From NCBI GenBank assembly GCA_016191875.1, contig JACPVG010000031.1, positions 1 to 64,000 of the forward strand: a DNA stretch of 64,000 nucleotides, written 5' to 3'. Position numbers and translations under genes: made by a program. The notes below the pieces were generated by a model. The model searched no databases. It was not told the DNA's origin and saw only the letters and a program-made list of their open reading frames with translations. Every line of letters starts with the position of its first letter. The first letter of the stretch is position 1. The stretch comes from Chloroflexota bacterium (GTDB lineage: Bacteria > Chloroflexota > Anaerolineae > Anaerolineales > UBA11579). Of the stretch, positions 8,501 to 18,700 are shown piece by piece.

Positions 8501-9858
8501 GAATCGGCGATGACCTGAAGTTCGGTGCGGGATTCGTTGAGCAGGGCGATGCCGATCTCGTCCACGCCGGTAAGGGCGCGGTTGAGTTCGCGGGCCACGA
8601 AATCAAGGGACTGGCGCAGGTCCATGGTGGCGGCCACGCTGGAAACGATGCGGTTGATGAGGGCGAGTTCCTCGCTGCGGCGCTGGGCTTCGAGGGCGCG
8701 CTGCTCGGCGAGTTCCAGGTTGCGCAGGTTCTGGACGGCCACGGAGGCCTGATCCAGGATGGCGCGCGCCCGGCGCAGTTCTTCCGGGCTGAACACCATG
8801 GATTGCTTGAAGAGCACCGCCACGGTGCCGACCCAGCGGCCGCCGACCAGCAGGGGCAGGAAACCGGCGGCGTTGGCGTGGAATTTCTTGAGGTAGACGT
8901 ATTTGGTGGCGGCATCCAGCTGGGGGTGGCCGCGAACGTCGTCGACGAAGGTGATCTCGTTGGGGCGCACGATATCCCAGACGGTGGGGAGGGTGTCGAT
9001 CGAATAGTCGGTCAGGACGTCGATGGGTTCATCGGTGAGCGCGCCGAGGATAAAAATGTTTTCGGGCGGGTTCTCGCGGTTCCAGGTCTTTTCGAAATAG
9101 CCGACGATGAGCCCGTGGGCGCGCTGGCCGACAGCGGTGTATTTCTTGAGGACGCGCAGGATGTCTTCGTAGGACTGGGCGGTGTTGAGCTCGGCCGAGG
9201 CCTGGTAGAGGGTGTCGGCCTCGGACAGGGCGGCCTGGGTGCGGTCGAACAGGCGCTGGTTTTCCAGGGCGAGGCCGACCTGCTCCATGATGGCTTCGAC
9301 GGTGGCGATCTGACGCTCGTCCCAGGGCTGGCCGTCTTCGCGGTTGAAGCCGACCACGCCGATGACCTCGTCCTGCAGGCGGATGGGCAGGGCGAGGGTG
9401 GCCTGGTTGTCGCCGTTAGCGTGCAAGGTGGCGCCGGCCTGTTCGACGGCCTTTTCCATGCCGGGCAGCCAGGCCTCGCCGGGGCGTTCCTGACCTTTTT
9501 CATGCAGCAGGCTGAAGCGGCGCGGCTCGGCGGCGGTGTATTCCTGCCAGCCTTCGTTGACCACCTGGCGCTGGGTGGATTGAAGTTCCTTGAGGGCGTT
9601 CTCCAGCTCGCGGGTGCGCTGCTGGACGCGCTGCTCGAGTTCGAAGCGGGCCTGTTCCTGCTGCTTGGCGAGCTCGCGCAGGTCTTCGATCATGAACTCC
9701 AGGCCCACGCCCAGGTCGGCCAGCACTTCGATATCCTCAGGAATCTGGATGTCGACATTGAAGTTGCCGAGCGAAACCGAGGCGATGGCATCCAGCAGCG
9801 CCTGGCCCAGGTCGTTGACCCTCTTCTTGTATTGATCGAGCGACAAGTTCTCAGTCAT
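5575..9858 (-). CDS. Hybrid histidine kinase: multi-GAF, HisKA, HATPase, two receivers
   Basis: 1427 residues with no membrane segment. In order: a short HAMP-like helix pair (about 1-60), a coiled coil, a compact GAF-like module with the W motif GWQEY (about 75-205), four GAF domains (about 210-880), HisKA with SHELRTPL (H935), HATPase_c with NLISNAVKF, DSGIGIP and GGTGLGLS, and two receiver domains (acceptor motifs LDIQMPG and LDLFMPD). Two GAFs begin LY.ASAELN, a subtype also seen in the PAS/GAF protein at 15757-20148. It is the only protein in the operon with an intact kinase core, so it is the likely phosphate source for the free receivers and the receiver-fused enzyme. ATG 9858 is chosen because earlier frame sequence lies inside the preceding gene. 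Ligands are unknown. Confidence 0.9.
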   Translation of the reverse strand: MTENLSLDQYKKRVNDLGQALLDAIASVSLGNFNVDIQIPEDIEVLADLGVGLEFMIEDLRELAKQQEQARFELEQRVQQRTRELENALKELQSTQRQVVNEGWQEYTAAEPRRFSLLHEKGQERPGEAWLPGMEKAVEQAGATLHANGDNQATLALPIRLQDEVIGVVGFNREDGQPWDERQIATVEAIMEQVGLALENQRLFDRTQAALSEADTLYQASAELNTAQSYEDILRVLKKYTAVGQRAHGLIVGYFEKTWNRENPPENIFILGALTDEPIDVLTDYSIDTLPTVWDIVRPNEITFVDDVRGHPQLDAATKYVYLKKFHANAAGFLPLLVGGRWVGTVAVLFKQSMVFSPEELRRARAILDQASVAVQNLRNLELAEQRALEAQRRSEELALINRIVSSVAATMDLRQSLDFVARELNRALTGVDEIGIALLNESRTELQVIADSTSSASAKSSVGLRLPVKGNPSTQQVINTMKPVIVQQPISSPETAAIQDVMAERGYQNLVIFPLVATNEVIGTVGAAMLTERGRLSEDDMRLAETIILQASTAIQNARLFEQTQQALTETANLYRASAELNAVQSFDDVLIVLRRYTILGQNANHVALAMFDQPWVGDTLPSVITPVAVWSRRGDASDSVAPLSTAGWEKVFSNAQRVELSLFSDLSGLDEINAALHQVFPHDHKDEALLVAPLLTAGQCIGLILGAYPAQTQLTEEQRRRAMALAGQAAVAIQNLQLLEETQRRARQLETAAEIARESSGTLELENLLDRAINLIRDRFGYYYVSILLAEGDQVVVRAATGDPGRALKEQGAALPIEPGTSIIGTVAYSGKTLLVNDVSQDPTHQAHPLLPETKAELGLPLKSGNRITGVLDVQADHINAFTPDDVAVLQILADQLSVAAENARAFSLVQQAVEDLREIDRVKTEFLSNMSHELRTPLNSIIGFSRVILKGIDGPVNDLQRQDLEAIHNSGQHLLDMINDILDLSRIEAGKMEITPEELDLNEVIASVMSTASGLIKEKPLQLVNQVPANLPKVLADRTRTRQILINLISNAVKFTDEGRIQVSAVVIPRPADGLPPHIRVDVKDSGIGIPAEKMHVLFERFSQVDASPTRKTGGTGLGLSITRHLVELQGGQIGVESRPGSGSTFWFTTPLAGSPPVTAGLPAAPAAQEPPPAPGARIILAVDDDPKVISLYQRYLGSHGFQVLPVTDSQQAVEQARSLRPYAITLDIQMPGRDGWAVITELKRHPETRDIPVVICSILDERQRALDLGAAGYLTKPILEEEFVNAIDRLHTNGDRRVQNVLVVDDDPNVVSLLERAARGQSGLRFRYAENGLLGLNSIQSARPDLILLDLFMPDLDGFSLLEAIHSDPDLRTIPVIIITGAELGEEDVKRLQRYQRQLMLKSQIEGTELLASLERAIAQPDH

Positions 9859-9868
9859 AGGGCATCCA

Positions 9869-10252
9869 TCAGGCGGGGTGGGTCCGGCGGCGGCTGTGCT
9901 CGCGTATCCAGGCGATGGCATCTTCTTCGTTGTCGAAGAACTGGATGTTGTTGCGCCCGGTGGCCTTGTTGATGAAGCGCGAGAGCACACGGGCGGCGCG
10001 CGGCGGGTTGACGATGGCCATCAGACCGGTGCGGCGGTCGTGGTTGATCTCGGTGAAGTACTGGCGGGCGGCGGACGACAACCGGCCGAGTTTGCGGGTC
10101 TCGGCGATCATGTTCACCGGGTGCTCTTTGGTGGCGGCCTGGAGGAAGGATGTGTACTCGCGGCGGAACAGCTCGATCTCGGCGCGGCCCATATCGCCTT
10201 CGAGGATGGCGCGCAGAATGCCATCGCCGGGCATGTGAATGCGGCTGGGCAT
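9869..10252 (-). CDS. Small STAS/SpoIIAA-like protein
   Basis: 127 residues, soluble. The pattern GDGILRAILEG near the start, a central helix-strand region and a final FFDNEEDAIAWI helix resemble the SpoIIAA-like (STAS-fold) family, whose members often end with an A..WL motif. STAS proteins act as phospho-switch or scaffold partners in signalling. The Ser/Thr that would be modified cannot be identified with confidence. It sits 5 nt after the PAS/GAF gene and 10 nt before the hybrid kinase gene, so a role as adaptor or antagonist for the kinase is plausible. Another small alpha/beta fold is possible. Confidence 0.55.
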   Translation of the reverse strand: MPSRIHMPGDGILRAILEGDMGRAEIELFRREYTSFLQAATKEHPVNMIAETRKLGRLSSAARQYFTEINHDRRTGLMAIVNPPRAARVLSRFINKATGRNNIQFFDNEEDAIAWIREHSRRRTHPA

Positions 10253-10257
10253 GACGG

Positions 10258-13200
10258 TCAGTCCTCTCCTGCCGGCGGGGTATCATCGCCGGTGCCGTTG
10301 GCGCCGGGCTGTGGGGGGCCTTCGCCGTTGCCGCCGGCGGGCGGTTCAGCCGCCGGGGTGCGGGCGAGCAATTGCTCGCGGGTGCCCAACTGCACTACAG
10401 CCCGGTCGGCGCCCAGCACCTGGCCGAGTTCTTCCAGGGCGATGCGCAGGATGGATTGGGTATCCACGCCGCGGCGGACTTTGTCGGTGATGGTGCGCAC
10501 CAGGCGTTCCTGTTCGGCGCGCTGCTGCTCCTGGGTGAAGAGGCGGGCGTTGTCGATGGCGATGGCGGCCTGGCTGGCGATGGAGGTCAGCAGGCCGAGG
10601 TGGTGCTGGCCGTACAGGCCGGGGCGGGTATCGCTCTGGGCGGCGACGACGCCCAGGACGCGCTCACCGATGGTCATGGGGACGCCCATCCAGCTCTGGG
10701 TCTGGCCGCCGGCCTGGAGGTAGGGCAGGCCCATGCGCTTGAGGACTTCCTCGGCGTTGTTCTCGATGAGCACGGACTGACGGTTCTGGATGATCCAGCC
10801 GGTGAGGCCGGAGCCGGTGGGGCGGGGCTGGAAGGCGGCCCACATTTCGTGGTCTTCGGTGAGGCGTTTGCTCTGGAGCACGACGAGCGGGAAGGAGACC
10901 TGGTCGCCGGCCGGGTCGTGCAGGGCGACGTAGAAGTCTTCCACATCCAGCAGGCGGGCAGCATAGATGTAGATGTTCTCGATGATCGAGTCGACGTTGA
11001 GGGCCTCGGTGAAGGCCTGGCCCATTTCGTTGAGCACGGCCAGTTCGGCGGCGCTGCGCTGGGAGGCTTCGAACAGGCGGGCGCGTTCCAGGGCTTCGGA
11101 GACCTCGGCGGTGATCTGTTGGAGCAGGTTCTGCTCGTCGTCGGTGAACGGGCGGTCGGGGTCAGCGCTGATGCCCAGCCGGCCGATGGTCTCGCCGCGC
11201 ACGGCGAGCGGTTCGATGCGGGATGGTCCTTCGGTTTCAGACGGGGTGGTAAGGCGGCGCGGTTCCTGGCCGCCATGTCCATAGGCATAGCCGACCGCGC
11301 CGCGCCCGCCGGCCTCGCTGAAGGCATCCCAGACCTCGCCGCTTGAGAGGCGCTGGAGGGTGTTGAGTTCGCGCAGGCGCTCTTCCATCTCGCTGCGCAG
11401 GCGGATGCCCTCGACGGCGATGGCGACCTGGCCGGAAAGGACTTCGAGGAGCAATTGCAGGTCGGTGTCGATGCCTTCGGGCTCGGCGGACTGTACGTCG
11501 ATGACGCCGATGAGTTCATCGCCCAACACGACGGGCGTGGCGAGTTCGGCCTTGGTGCCGGCCACTTCCGGGGTGGGCGACCAGAGCGAGTCGGTGGTGA
11601 CATCGCTGATGAGGACAGAACGACCCTGCCCGGCGGCGCGGCCGACCGGCCCCTGATTGAGCTGGACGTGGTAGCCGCGCGCCATGACGCGCTGGCCGGT
11701 CTCGCCGGAGCCTGCCAGCAGCACCAGGGCGTTAGCGGCGGCGTTGTAGCGCAGGAACTGGACGTAGTTGAAGCCGAGTTCGTTGCACAGACCCTCGACC
11801 ACCATGTGGTAAAGCGCGCCCAGATCGTTGGCGGCGGCGATCTGTTTGGCCATGAGGTTGGCGAAGCGCACATGGCGGCCGCGGCGTTCGTAGGCTGCCT
11901 GCTGAGCGGCCTGCTCGGTCACGCGGCCGGTGACATCCCGGGAGGTAATGTACATGCGCGGCCCGATGCCGGGCATGAGCACGACCTTGCCCAAGGACTC
12001 GAGGTTGCGCCACTCCCCGTCTTTGTGGCGGATGCGGTATTCCACCAGGCGGGCTGCGCCGGGCTGCCCCAGGGTTTCCTGGAAGGTTTGAATGACCGCC
12101 TGGCGGTCATCGGTGTGAATGAGATCCCAGACGGTTTTACCGACCAGTTCGGGCTCGCTGAAGCCCAGGACCTGGGAAAGGTTAGGGCTGGCAGAGAGCA
12201 TTACGCCCTGAGCATCCAAGAGGGTGATGATGTCGCTGCTGTTTTCAATGAGGACGCGGTAACGCTCTTCGCTTTCGCGCAAACCCTCCTGGGCGCGCTT
12301 GATGTCGGTGATGTCATTGACGACGCCGAGCACCTGAGTGATGTTGCCCTCGCGGTCGCGCAGCGGGCGCTTGACGGTCTGGCGCCAGCGTGGCTGGCCA
12401 TCCGGACCGATGTTCATCTCCTCGGGATCGAAGACTTCGCTGCCCATCTCGAGGACGATGCGGTCCTGTTCTTCGTATTCCCGGATGCGGGTTGGCTCGC
12501 GACCCAGTTCTTCGTCGGTGCGGCCGATGACCTCGTCCACGCCGCGCACGCCGAGCGCCTGGGCGAAGGCGAGATTGGCGAGCGTGTAGCGCCCCTGGCG
12601 GTCTTTGGCGAAGACCATGTTCGGGTTGATATCCACCACCTGGCGCCGGAGTTCTTCGCTGCTCTGGAGGGAGGCGAACAGCTCGGCGTTGCTGAGAGCG
12701 GTGGCAACCTGGCGGGCGATGGTCTGGAGGAGTTCGATCTCTTCAGGGGCGAAGTCGCGCTTGCGGCGGCTTTCCCAGACCTCCAGGTGGCCGAAGGGCA
12801 CGCCGGTGGGGGCCACAAGCGGCACTTCCAGGCGGCTCTTGCCGCCGAACTGGCGCATGTGCTCGCGCTCGTCGAGCGGCAAGTCGGGGTCATCCACGTG
12901 GGCGAGGTAGTAGGCGTTAGGTTCGCGCAGCCAGGCGTATTCCTGGGCGATCTGGCGGGGATTGAGGGGGTAGATCTCGCCGAGGTCGGAAACGCTCTCG
13001 GCCGGGCTGGCCTGCGGGCTGACGTATTCGGCCACGACGCGAATCCGGGCGGTGGCTTCGTCCCAGCGGGAGAGATAGGCGCTGGTGCCATCCAGAATCT
13101 CGCACAGCATGCGGGCGACATCGTTCAACACGGGGCTGAAATCCAGGGCCAAACGCGTCTCTTTGCTGATGGCGCTGAGAGTCTCCAGCACCAGATTGCG

Positions 13201-14613
13201 GCGCTTGAGGTCTTCTTCAGCGATCTTGCGTTCGGTGATGTCGGTGGAGATGCCAAGCACCTGGGCAGGCTGGCCGTTCTCATCCAGCAGCGGGCGTTTG
13301 ACGGTTTGAAGCCAGTGGACATTGCCGGCGGCGTCGGTAATTTTTTCTTCGGGGATGAATTTGTCCCGCCCGGTCTCGAGGACTTCCAGGTCGTCTCTGA
13401 GGAACTGGGCGACCTCTTCGAGGTTGGGGTTGAAGTCGGAGTCGGTTTTGCCGAGCAGTCCTTCTACGCTGGTCCCGTAGGTCTCGGCGACGGTGCGATT
13501 GGCAAGGGTGAAGCGGCCCTGACGGTCTTTGGCGTAGACGAAGTGCGGGTTGGCGTCGATGACCTGCGAGAGGAACTGACGCTGTTCGTTGAGGGTCTTC
13601 TCGTTGGTGCGGCGTTCGGTGACGTCGCGCACGACCTCAATGGCGCCGACGTAATTGCCTTGCGGATCGTACAGGGCGCTGGCGCGCGCCGATAGGTACA
13701 CGCCGCCCTTGAACTGCGGCACGAAGGCGTCGTCGGTGAGCAGGCTCTTGCCCTCGGTGACCACGCTGGGGTAACGCTGGCGCACTTCTTCCAGGGGACG
13801 GTTGACGTAGTCGATGAGCATGGGGCGGGCCTCGCCGTAGAATGTGGCGGCGTAGGCGTAGTCGCCCCGACCGAGCATTTTGCCGGCGGGCACGCCGGTG
13901 AGCTTTTCCATGGCCTGGTTCCAGGCGATGACGCGGCCTTCAGCATCGATGACCAGGATGGCTTCGGGGAAGAAGGCGATGATGTCGGCCAACTGGCGCT
14001 GGGAGCGCTGGAGTTCATCCTGGCGGGCCTTGCGCTCGGTGACGTCGCGCACGATGGTGAACGTGCCGGAGAGCTGGCCTTCGGCATCGTGCAGGCTGGC
14101 GAGGTTGATCTGGACATCCAGCAGGCGGCCGCCTTTGGCCGTGCGGCGGCTCTCAAACTCGACGGGGGCGCGACTTTCCTGCGCTTCCTGGAAGAGGGTG
14201 AGGGTCTGATAGTACAGGTCTTCGGGGATGAAGCCGAAGCGCTGGTCGGCCAGGTCGCTCAAACTCCAGCCGAACTCATGCTCGAAGGCCGGGTTGATGT
14301 ATTCGACCGCGCCCTGGGCGTCGTAGAGGACGACCGGCAGGGGCGAAGTATCCAGAATCTGGCGCATGCGCTCCTGGTTGCTGCGCAGGGCCTGTTCGAT
14401 GACGATGCGCTGCTGGAGGTCGCGCTGCAACTGCTGGTTGCGCTCGGTGAGTTCCTCGGAGGTGAGTTCGAGCGAGTGTTCGAGCATCCGGCGGTCGAGG
14501 TCGGCCTGCTGGTAGGCTTCGCTGATCACGTCAAAGAATTTCTCCCAGCCTGCCGAGGGGACAAAGTCTTCGCCGAGATGGCGTTTAATCTGCCGTTTGA
14601 GAAGGCGATGCAT
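10258..14613 (-). CDS. PAS/GAF multi-sensor protein without output domain
   Basis: 1451 residues, no membrane segment. A helical N-terminus (1-75) is followed by three PAS domains (about 80-465), a GAF (about 480-650), two more PAS domains (about 665-915) and three GAF-type domains (about 930-1370). PAS ends such as IVRDVTERK, GISTDITERK and GVVNDITDIK are the usual PAC motifs. It ends in the helix-strand tail shared with the other sensors (ERLVRTITDKVR to LGQVLGADRAVVQLG), then a Gly/Asn/Pro-rich stretch. There is no HisKA, HATPase, GGDEF, EAL or cyclase. AGAGAGG-like purines precede ATG 14613. Alone it could only pass a signal by protein contact, most simply to the hybrid kinase two genes downstream. 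Confidence 0.85.
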   Translation of the reverse strand: MHRLLKRQIKRHLGEDFVPSAGWEKFFDVISEAYQQADLDRRMLEHSLELTSEELTERNQQLQRDLQQRIVIEQALRSNQERMRQILDTSPLPVVLYDAQGAVEYINPAFEHEFGWSLSDLADQRFGFIPEDLYYQTLTLFQEAQESRAPVEFESRRTAKGGRLLDVQINLASLHDAEGQLSGTFTIVRDVTERKARQDELQRSQRQLADIIAFFPEAILVIDAEGRVIAWNQAMEKLTGVPAGKMLGRGDYAYAATFYGEARPMLIDYVNRPLEEVRQRYPSVVTEGKSLLTDDAFVPQFKGGVYLSARASALYDPQGNYVGAIEVVRDVTERRTNEKTLNEQRQFLSQVIDANPHFVYAKDRQGRFTLANRTVAETYGTSVEGLLGKTDSDFNPNLEEVAQFLRDDLEVLETGRDKFIPEEKITDAAGNVHWLQTVKRPLLDENGQPAQVLGISTDITERKIAEEDLKRRNLVLETLSAISKETRLALDFSPVLNDVARMLCEILDGTSAYLSRWDEATARIRVVAEYVSPQASPAESVSDLGEIYPLNPRQIAQEYAWLREPNAYYLAHVDDPDLPLDEREHMRQFGGKSRLEVPLVAPTGVPFGHLEVWESRRKRDFAPEEIELLQTIARQVATALSNAELFASLQSSEELRRQVVDINPNMVFAKDRQGRYTLANLAFAQALGVRGVDEVIGRTDEELGREPTRIREYEEQDRIVLEMGSEVFDPEEMNIGPDGQPRWRQTVKRPLRDREGNITQVLGVVNDITDIKRAQEGLRESEERYRVLIENSSDIITLLDAQGVMLSASPNLSQVLGFSEPELVGKTVWDLIHTDDRQAVIQTFQETLGQPGAARLVEYRIRHKDGEWRNLESLGKVVLMPGIGPRMYITSRDVTGRVTEQAAQQAAYERRGRHVRFANLMAKQIAAANDLGALYHMVVEGLCNELGFNYVQFLRYNAAANALVLLAGSGETGQRVMARGYHVQLNQGPVGRAAGQGRSVLISDVTTDSLWSPTPEVAGTKAELATPVVLGDELIGVIDVQSAEPEGIDTDLQLLLEVLSGQVAIAVEGIRLRSEMEERLRELNTLQRLSSGEVWDAFSEAGGRGAVGYAYGHGGQEPRRLTTPSETEGPSRIEPLAVRGETIGRLGISADPDRPFTDDEQNLLQQITAEVSEALERARLFEASQRSAAELAVLNEMGQAFTEALNVDSIIENIYIYAARLLDVEDFYVALHDPAGDQVSFPLVVLQSKRLTEDHEMWAAFQPRPTGSGLTGWIIQNRQSVLIENNAEEVLKRMGLPYLQAGGQTQSWMGVPMTIGERVLGVVAAQSDTRPGLYGQHHLGLLTSIASQAAIAIDNARLFTQEQQRAEQERLVRTITDKVRRGVDTQSILRIALEELGQVLGADRAVVQLGTREQLLARTPAAEPPAGGNGEGPPQPGANGTGDDTPPAGED

Positions 14614-14620
14614 AGCCGGG

Positions 14621-15760
14621 CTACCTCTCCGAAAGCGTGGTGATGGTCATGGTCTGGTTATGCAGTTCACAGGAGGCGTTGGGGGCGGCCGGGCTGATCT
14701 CGCCGTAGGAGTAGAAGCCGGTAAGAGCGACGCTCTTGCCCAAGATGCCCTGCACGCTTTCGATCTCGTCTTCGACGCGCTGCTTGAGGACCAGTTTGCG
14801 GCCAACACAGGAGATGAGAATCGCCAGTTCGGGCGACTGGCCGCCGATAGAGTCGTAGGAGGCCTGAGCGGCATCCTCGGCGCCATCCATCAGGCGTTCG
14901 AAATTGGCTTTCATGAGCCGGGCGCGGCTGCCCACGGGCATGTCGCCGGCGAAGGTCATGCTCTGGTTACGTTCGTCGATATTCAGGATGGTGCGCACGA
15001 CTTCCACGCCGTCCTCGGCGCGAATGGCGAGCGGGAAGAGTAGGGCGCTGGCGGGCAGGTCCGAGGTGTAATCGCCCAGGTAGCGCTTGTACAGGGTGAG
15101 AGCCGCCTGGCCGTCCAGTTCGTAGAGCACGTTCCCGGCGGCGCGGGTGATGACCCGGTCGGGGCCGAAGGGGTCCCAGCCGCCCATGGAGCCATAGCCC
15201 ACTTTGAGGTTGTCGCCATACAGGCCGACGGCGGCGACCAGCCCTTCCTGAGGGTCGCCATCGATGAAGACCAGGGTGCTTTCGAAGCGGTCGCCGTCGC
15301 CGGCCAGGCCGCCGGTGACGGCGACGCCGGACGGGAGAATCTCAGTGAGGCCGCGCACCAATTCACTGCCGTTCACGGCGCTGCCATCCGAAAGCACCAG
15401 GACGTGGACGAGGCCCTCGGCGGGCAGGTGGGTAGCGAGCTGGCGGCCGGCGTTGAATGAACTTCCGTCCACCTGAGAGAGTTGCACGGCGGCGCCTTCG
15501 ACGCGCGTGGTTTCGAAGTGCAGCGCAGTGACGGACAAGGAGTCGTCCAGCACGCGCAGGCCGCTGATCTCGCCGGAGGTGGAGCAGCCGATGATGAGAG
15601 CGCCGGGGTAGACCACGCGCAGTTCGGGCAGTTGGGCGCGCTGGGCCAGGAGGTCCTTGGAGCCAAAGACCAGCACAAGGTGGGCGGGTTTGACGGGCGG
15701 GCGCAGGGGGGTCGGCGTCCAGCTGTTGGCGGGCGTCCAGATGCGCTGTTCGATGTTCAT
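14621..15760 (-). CDS. FIST-domain sensory protein
   Basis: 379 residues, close to the usual length of stand-alone FIST proteins. FIST_N (about 25-225) carries the hallmark GCSTSGEI; FIST_C (about 230-365) carries GFYSYGEI. FIST domains were described as signal-transduction sensors predicted to bind small ligands such as amino acids; the ligand here is not known. Its ATG overlaps the stop of the upstream PAS/GAF gene by 4 nt (ATGA), so translation is probably coupled. A FIST protein in the same operon as a threonine-synthase-like enzyme would fit amino-acid sensing, which is an inference. Confidence 0.9.
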   Translation of the reverse strand: MNIEQRIWTPANSWTPTPLRPPVKPAHLVLVFGSKDLLAQRAQLPELRVVYPGALIIGCSTSGEISGLRVLDDSLSVTALHFETTRVEGAAVQLSQVDGSSFNAGRQLATHLPAEGLVHVLVLSDGSAVNGSELVRGLTEILPSGVAVTGGLAGDGDRFESTLVFIDGDPQEGLVAAVGLYGDNLKVGYGSMGGWDPFGPDRVITRAAGNVLYELDGQAALTLYKRYLGDYTSDLPASALLFPLAIRAEDGVEVVRTILNIDERNQSMTFAGDMPVGSRARLMKANFERLMDGAEDAAQASYDSIGGQSPELAILISCVGRKLVLKQRVEDEIESVQGILGKSVALTGFYSYGEISPAAPNASCELHNQTMTITTLSER

Positions 15761-18700
15761 TGGCCGTTTTCCTTTTCGGCGGCGTCGCTGTTCCCGGGCG
15801 GGCTGGCCGCGCCGGGGCGCACCGGCTGGATGACCGCGCCGGGGGCGGAAGATTCTTCCAGGCGGGCTTGCAGCTGGATGAAGGCATCGCGCCCGAGAGC
15901 CGAGCCGACCTCGCGCACGGCCGTGCGCAGGATGGCGTCCGGGTCGGCCGAGGAGTGGACGCGGGCGGTGATCTCGCGCAGCAGGGCTTCACGGCGGGCG
16001 CGCGCCTGGGTCTGTTGGAACAGGCGGGCGTTGTTGACTGCCACGGTGGCCTGGTTGGCGACCGAGGAGAGCAATTCGACGTGGTGCTGGTTGTACAGGC
16101 GCGGGGCGGTGTAGGACTGGACGGCGATGACGCCCAGGACCTCAGCGCCGCGCAAGAGCGGCACGCCCAGCCAGCACAGGGCCGGGCGGCCGCGCGGGGC
16201 GAGGCCAAGGCCGCCCAGGAAGGCTTCGACGTTCTCTTCGATGAGCAGGGGGGCGCGAGTGCGGACGATGTGATCGGTGAGGCCGGCGCCGAGCTTGAAG
16301 CGTTCTTCGGGCGGCGGAATGCGCTGGCCGTCTTCGGTGAAGAGTTTGAATTCGATCTCGTTTTCTTCGGCGTGGTAGAGGCCGAAGTAGAAGTTCTCGG
16401 CGTCCATCAGGCGGCCGGTGTATTTGTAGGTGGCTTCGACCACGCTGTCGATGTCCAGCGATTCGGTGTAGGCGCGGGCCATCTCGTTGAGGATGGCGAG
16501 TTCTGCGGCGCGCTCCTGGGCCTGGGAAAAGAGGCGGGTGTTTTCAATGATGTTGGCGATCAGGTCGGCCATGGTCTGGAGCGAGGTGATGTCTTCCTGG
16601 GTGAAGGCACCTTCGCGGTCGCTCTGGATGGTGAGGGCGCCCAGCACCAGGCCGCGCGAGATGAGCGGAAGGGCCATTTCGGAGCGGGTATCCGGCAGGT
16701 AGGGATTGCGGAAGAAGACCGCCTCGGCGCCGACATCCAGGGCAATGCGGGCCTGGCCGGTGGAAACGGCCGCGCCGACCATGGATGCGCCGCCGATCTC
16801 GAGTTTGTGGCCGTTGGTGAGCATCTGGCGGCCGGCATCGCCGGTGCCGGCCTGGAGCACGGCCCAGCGGTTGGGTTCGCTGGTCCATTCGCCGGTCTGG
16901 TCCACCAGGAACAGACCGCAGTAGTACAGGTCGAAACCGTTTTCGATAAGGTTGACGACCTGGGGAAGGAGCTGGGTGATATCCAGAATGGTGGAGGCGA
17001 CGCGCGAGACCTCGGCCGAGGCTTCCAGCTGCTGGCTGCGGCGTTGAATCTGAGAGAACAGGCGGCGGTTCTCCAGAGCACTGGAGACAACCGAGGCCAC
17101 CTGAATCATGAATTCCTGGTCGCGGGCCGTGAAAGCGCCCTGGCGCAAGGAGCCCAGGTTGAGTGTGCCGAAAATCTCACCGCCGGTGCTGAGCGGGGCG
17201 ATCATGGTGGTTTGAATCGCGGTTGTGTCGTCAGCGGCGACAAGTTCCTGGTTGATGACGATGGCGTTCTCGTGGAGCGCGCGCTCGAAGGCGCCCTGCA
17301 CGCGGAGGGTGCTGCCGGGCAGCGTGCTGGCGACTGCGCCACTGGCTGCGGCCACGAGCAGGTTGAACGGGTCGGGGATGCGCAGGCAGAGACTGGCCCG
17401 GTCGGCGGTGAAGATCTCGCGGGCGCGTTCGACGGCGACGCGGTACATGGCTTCAATATCGGCGCTCTGGCCGAGCTGGCTGCTCATCTGGTTCAGGCGG
17501 CCGAGGCGGCGGGCCTGTTCTTCGGTAGCCGCCAGGGCTTCCTGGATGCCTTCGAACAGGCGGCGGTTTTCCACCACGGCGCCAACCATGGAGAGCAGTT
17601 GCTGGAGGATGTCGCGGTCGCGGGTGTCGAAATTCTGCGGCCGGAGGCTGCCGACATTGAGCGTGCCGATGACTTCGCCGCTGACCGCCAGCGGGCCGAC
17701 GATGTAGGAGCGGACGGCGCCGCGCTCGGCCTGGCCGGTGTCCGGGTTGACGACGATGCGATTTTCGTTGACGACGTTTTCGTTGGCGGTGCCGGCCAGC
17801 GGCAGGCGCGTGCCAGGTTCGAGCTGGCCCTGGCCGCCCAACACGGCAACCACTTCGACATGATCGCGATTTTCGGTGAGGAGGGTGAGGCTGACGCGCT
17901 CGGAGGGGAAGATCTCGTGGGTCCTCTGGATGGTGAAGTCGTAGACTTCCTGGAGGGTGGGCGCGGTCGCCAGCTGGGCGCTGAGTTCGTTGAGGATGCG
18001 CAGGCGGCGGGCCTGTTCGTCGGTGAGGGACAGGGCGGCCTGGGTCTGCTCGAAGAGGCGGGCGCGCTCCATGGCGGCGGCGGCCTGGAGGGTGATGCCT
18101 TCAATATATTCCTGGTCGAGGTCGCTGATGACGGCCCCGCGGGCGGTGTGGAAAATCTCGATCAGACCGCGGGTTTGTTCACCGATGATCCACGGCAGGC
18201 AATAGTGTTCGCGAATCAGGCCGCGCTGCCAGACGGCGGTCTCGTATTTGGCGGCGCGGCTGGAAAGCACACGCTCCAGTTCGGCGCGGCCAGCCAGGGG
18301 AATCTCCTGCTCGAGCTGGTAATCGTCTTCAGCGTCGTTGGGGCTCGCCAGGGTACGCTCCACCAGGCGCAGGCTGTGGCTTTCGGATTGCCATTCGTAG
18401 AGCGAGATCTGGTCGGGCTGGAGGTATTCGAAGATCTGGGCGAGCATGAAGCGGCGCAGTTCCTGCTCGGAGAGCAGTTCGGCCATCTGGCGGGCCAGGG
18501 TGTTGAGCCGGTCGGCGTTGGTGCGGCGGCGGACAATGCGGCTGTTGAGGTAGAGGCTGGTGATCTTTTCGGTGGCCTGCCCGGCCACGCTGGTGAGGCG
18601 GCGCACCTGGTCTTCGGTGAATTCCTGGCGAGCGGTGAAGAAGGCTTCGATGAAGCCGAGCCAGTCGGTGCCGGAATCGATGGGGATGAAGACCAGGCTG

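Noticed and set aside
6931-9972. Long plus-strand frame (about 1013 codons) opposite the hybrid kinase
   Set aside because: It is a mirror of a GC-rich coding region: Gly/Asp/Val-rich composition, no domains, and no ribosome-binding site. The minus-strand reading has clear GAF, kinase and receiver motifs.
10258-14613. Hidden histidine-kinase core in the PAS/GAF protein
   Set aside because: No H-box, N-box or G-box is found after the last GAF; the protein ends in the shared tail and a disordered stretch.
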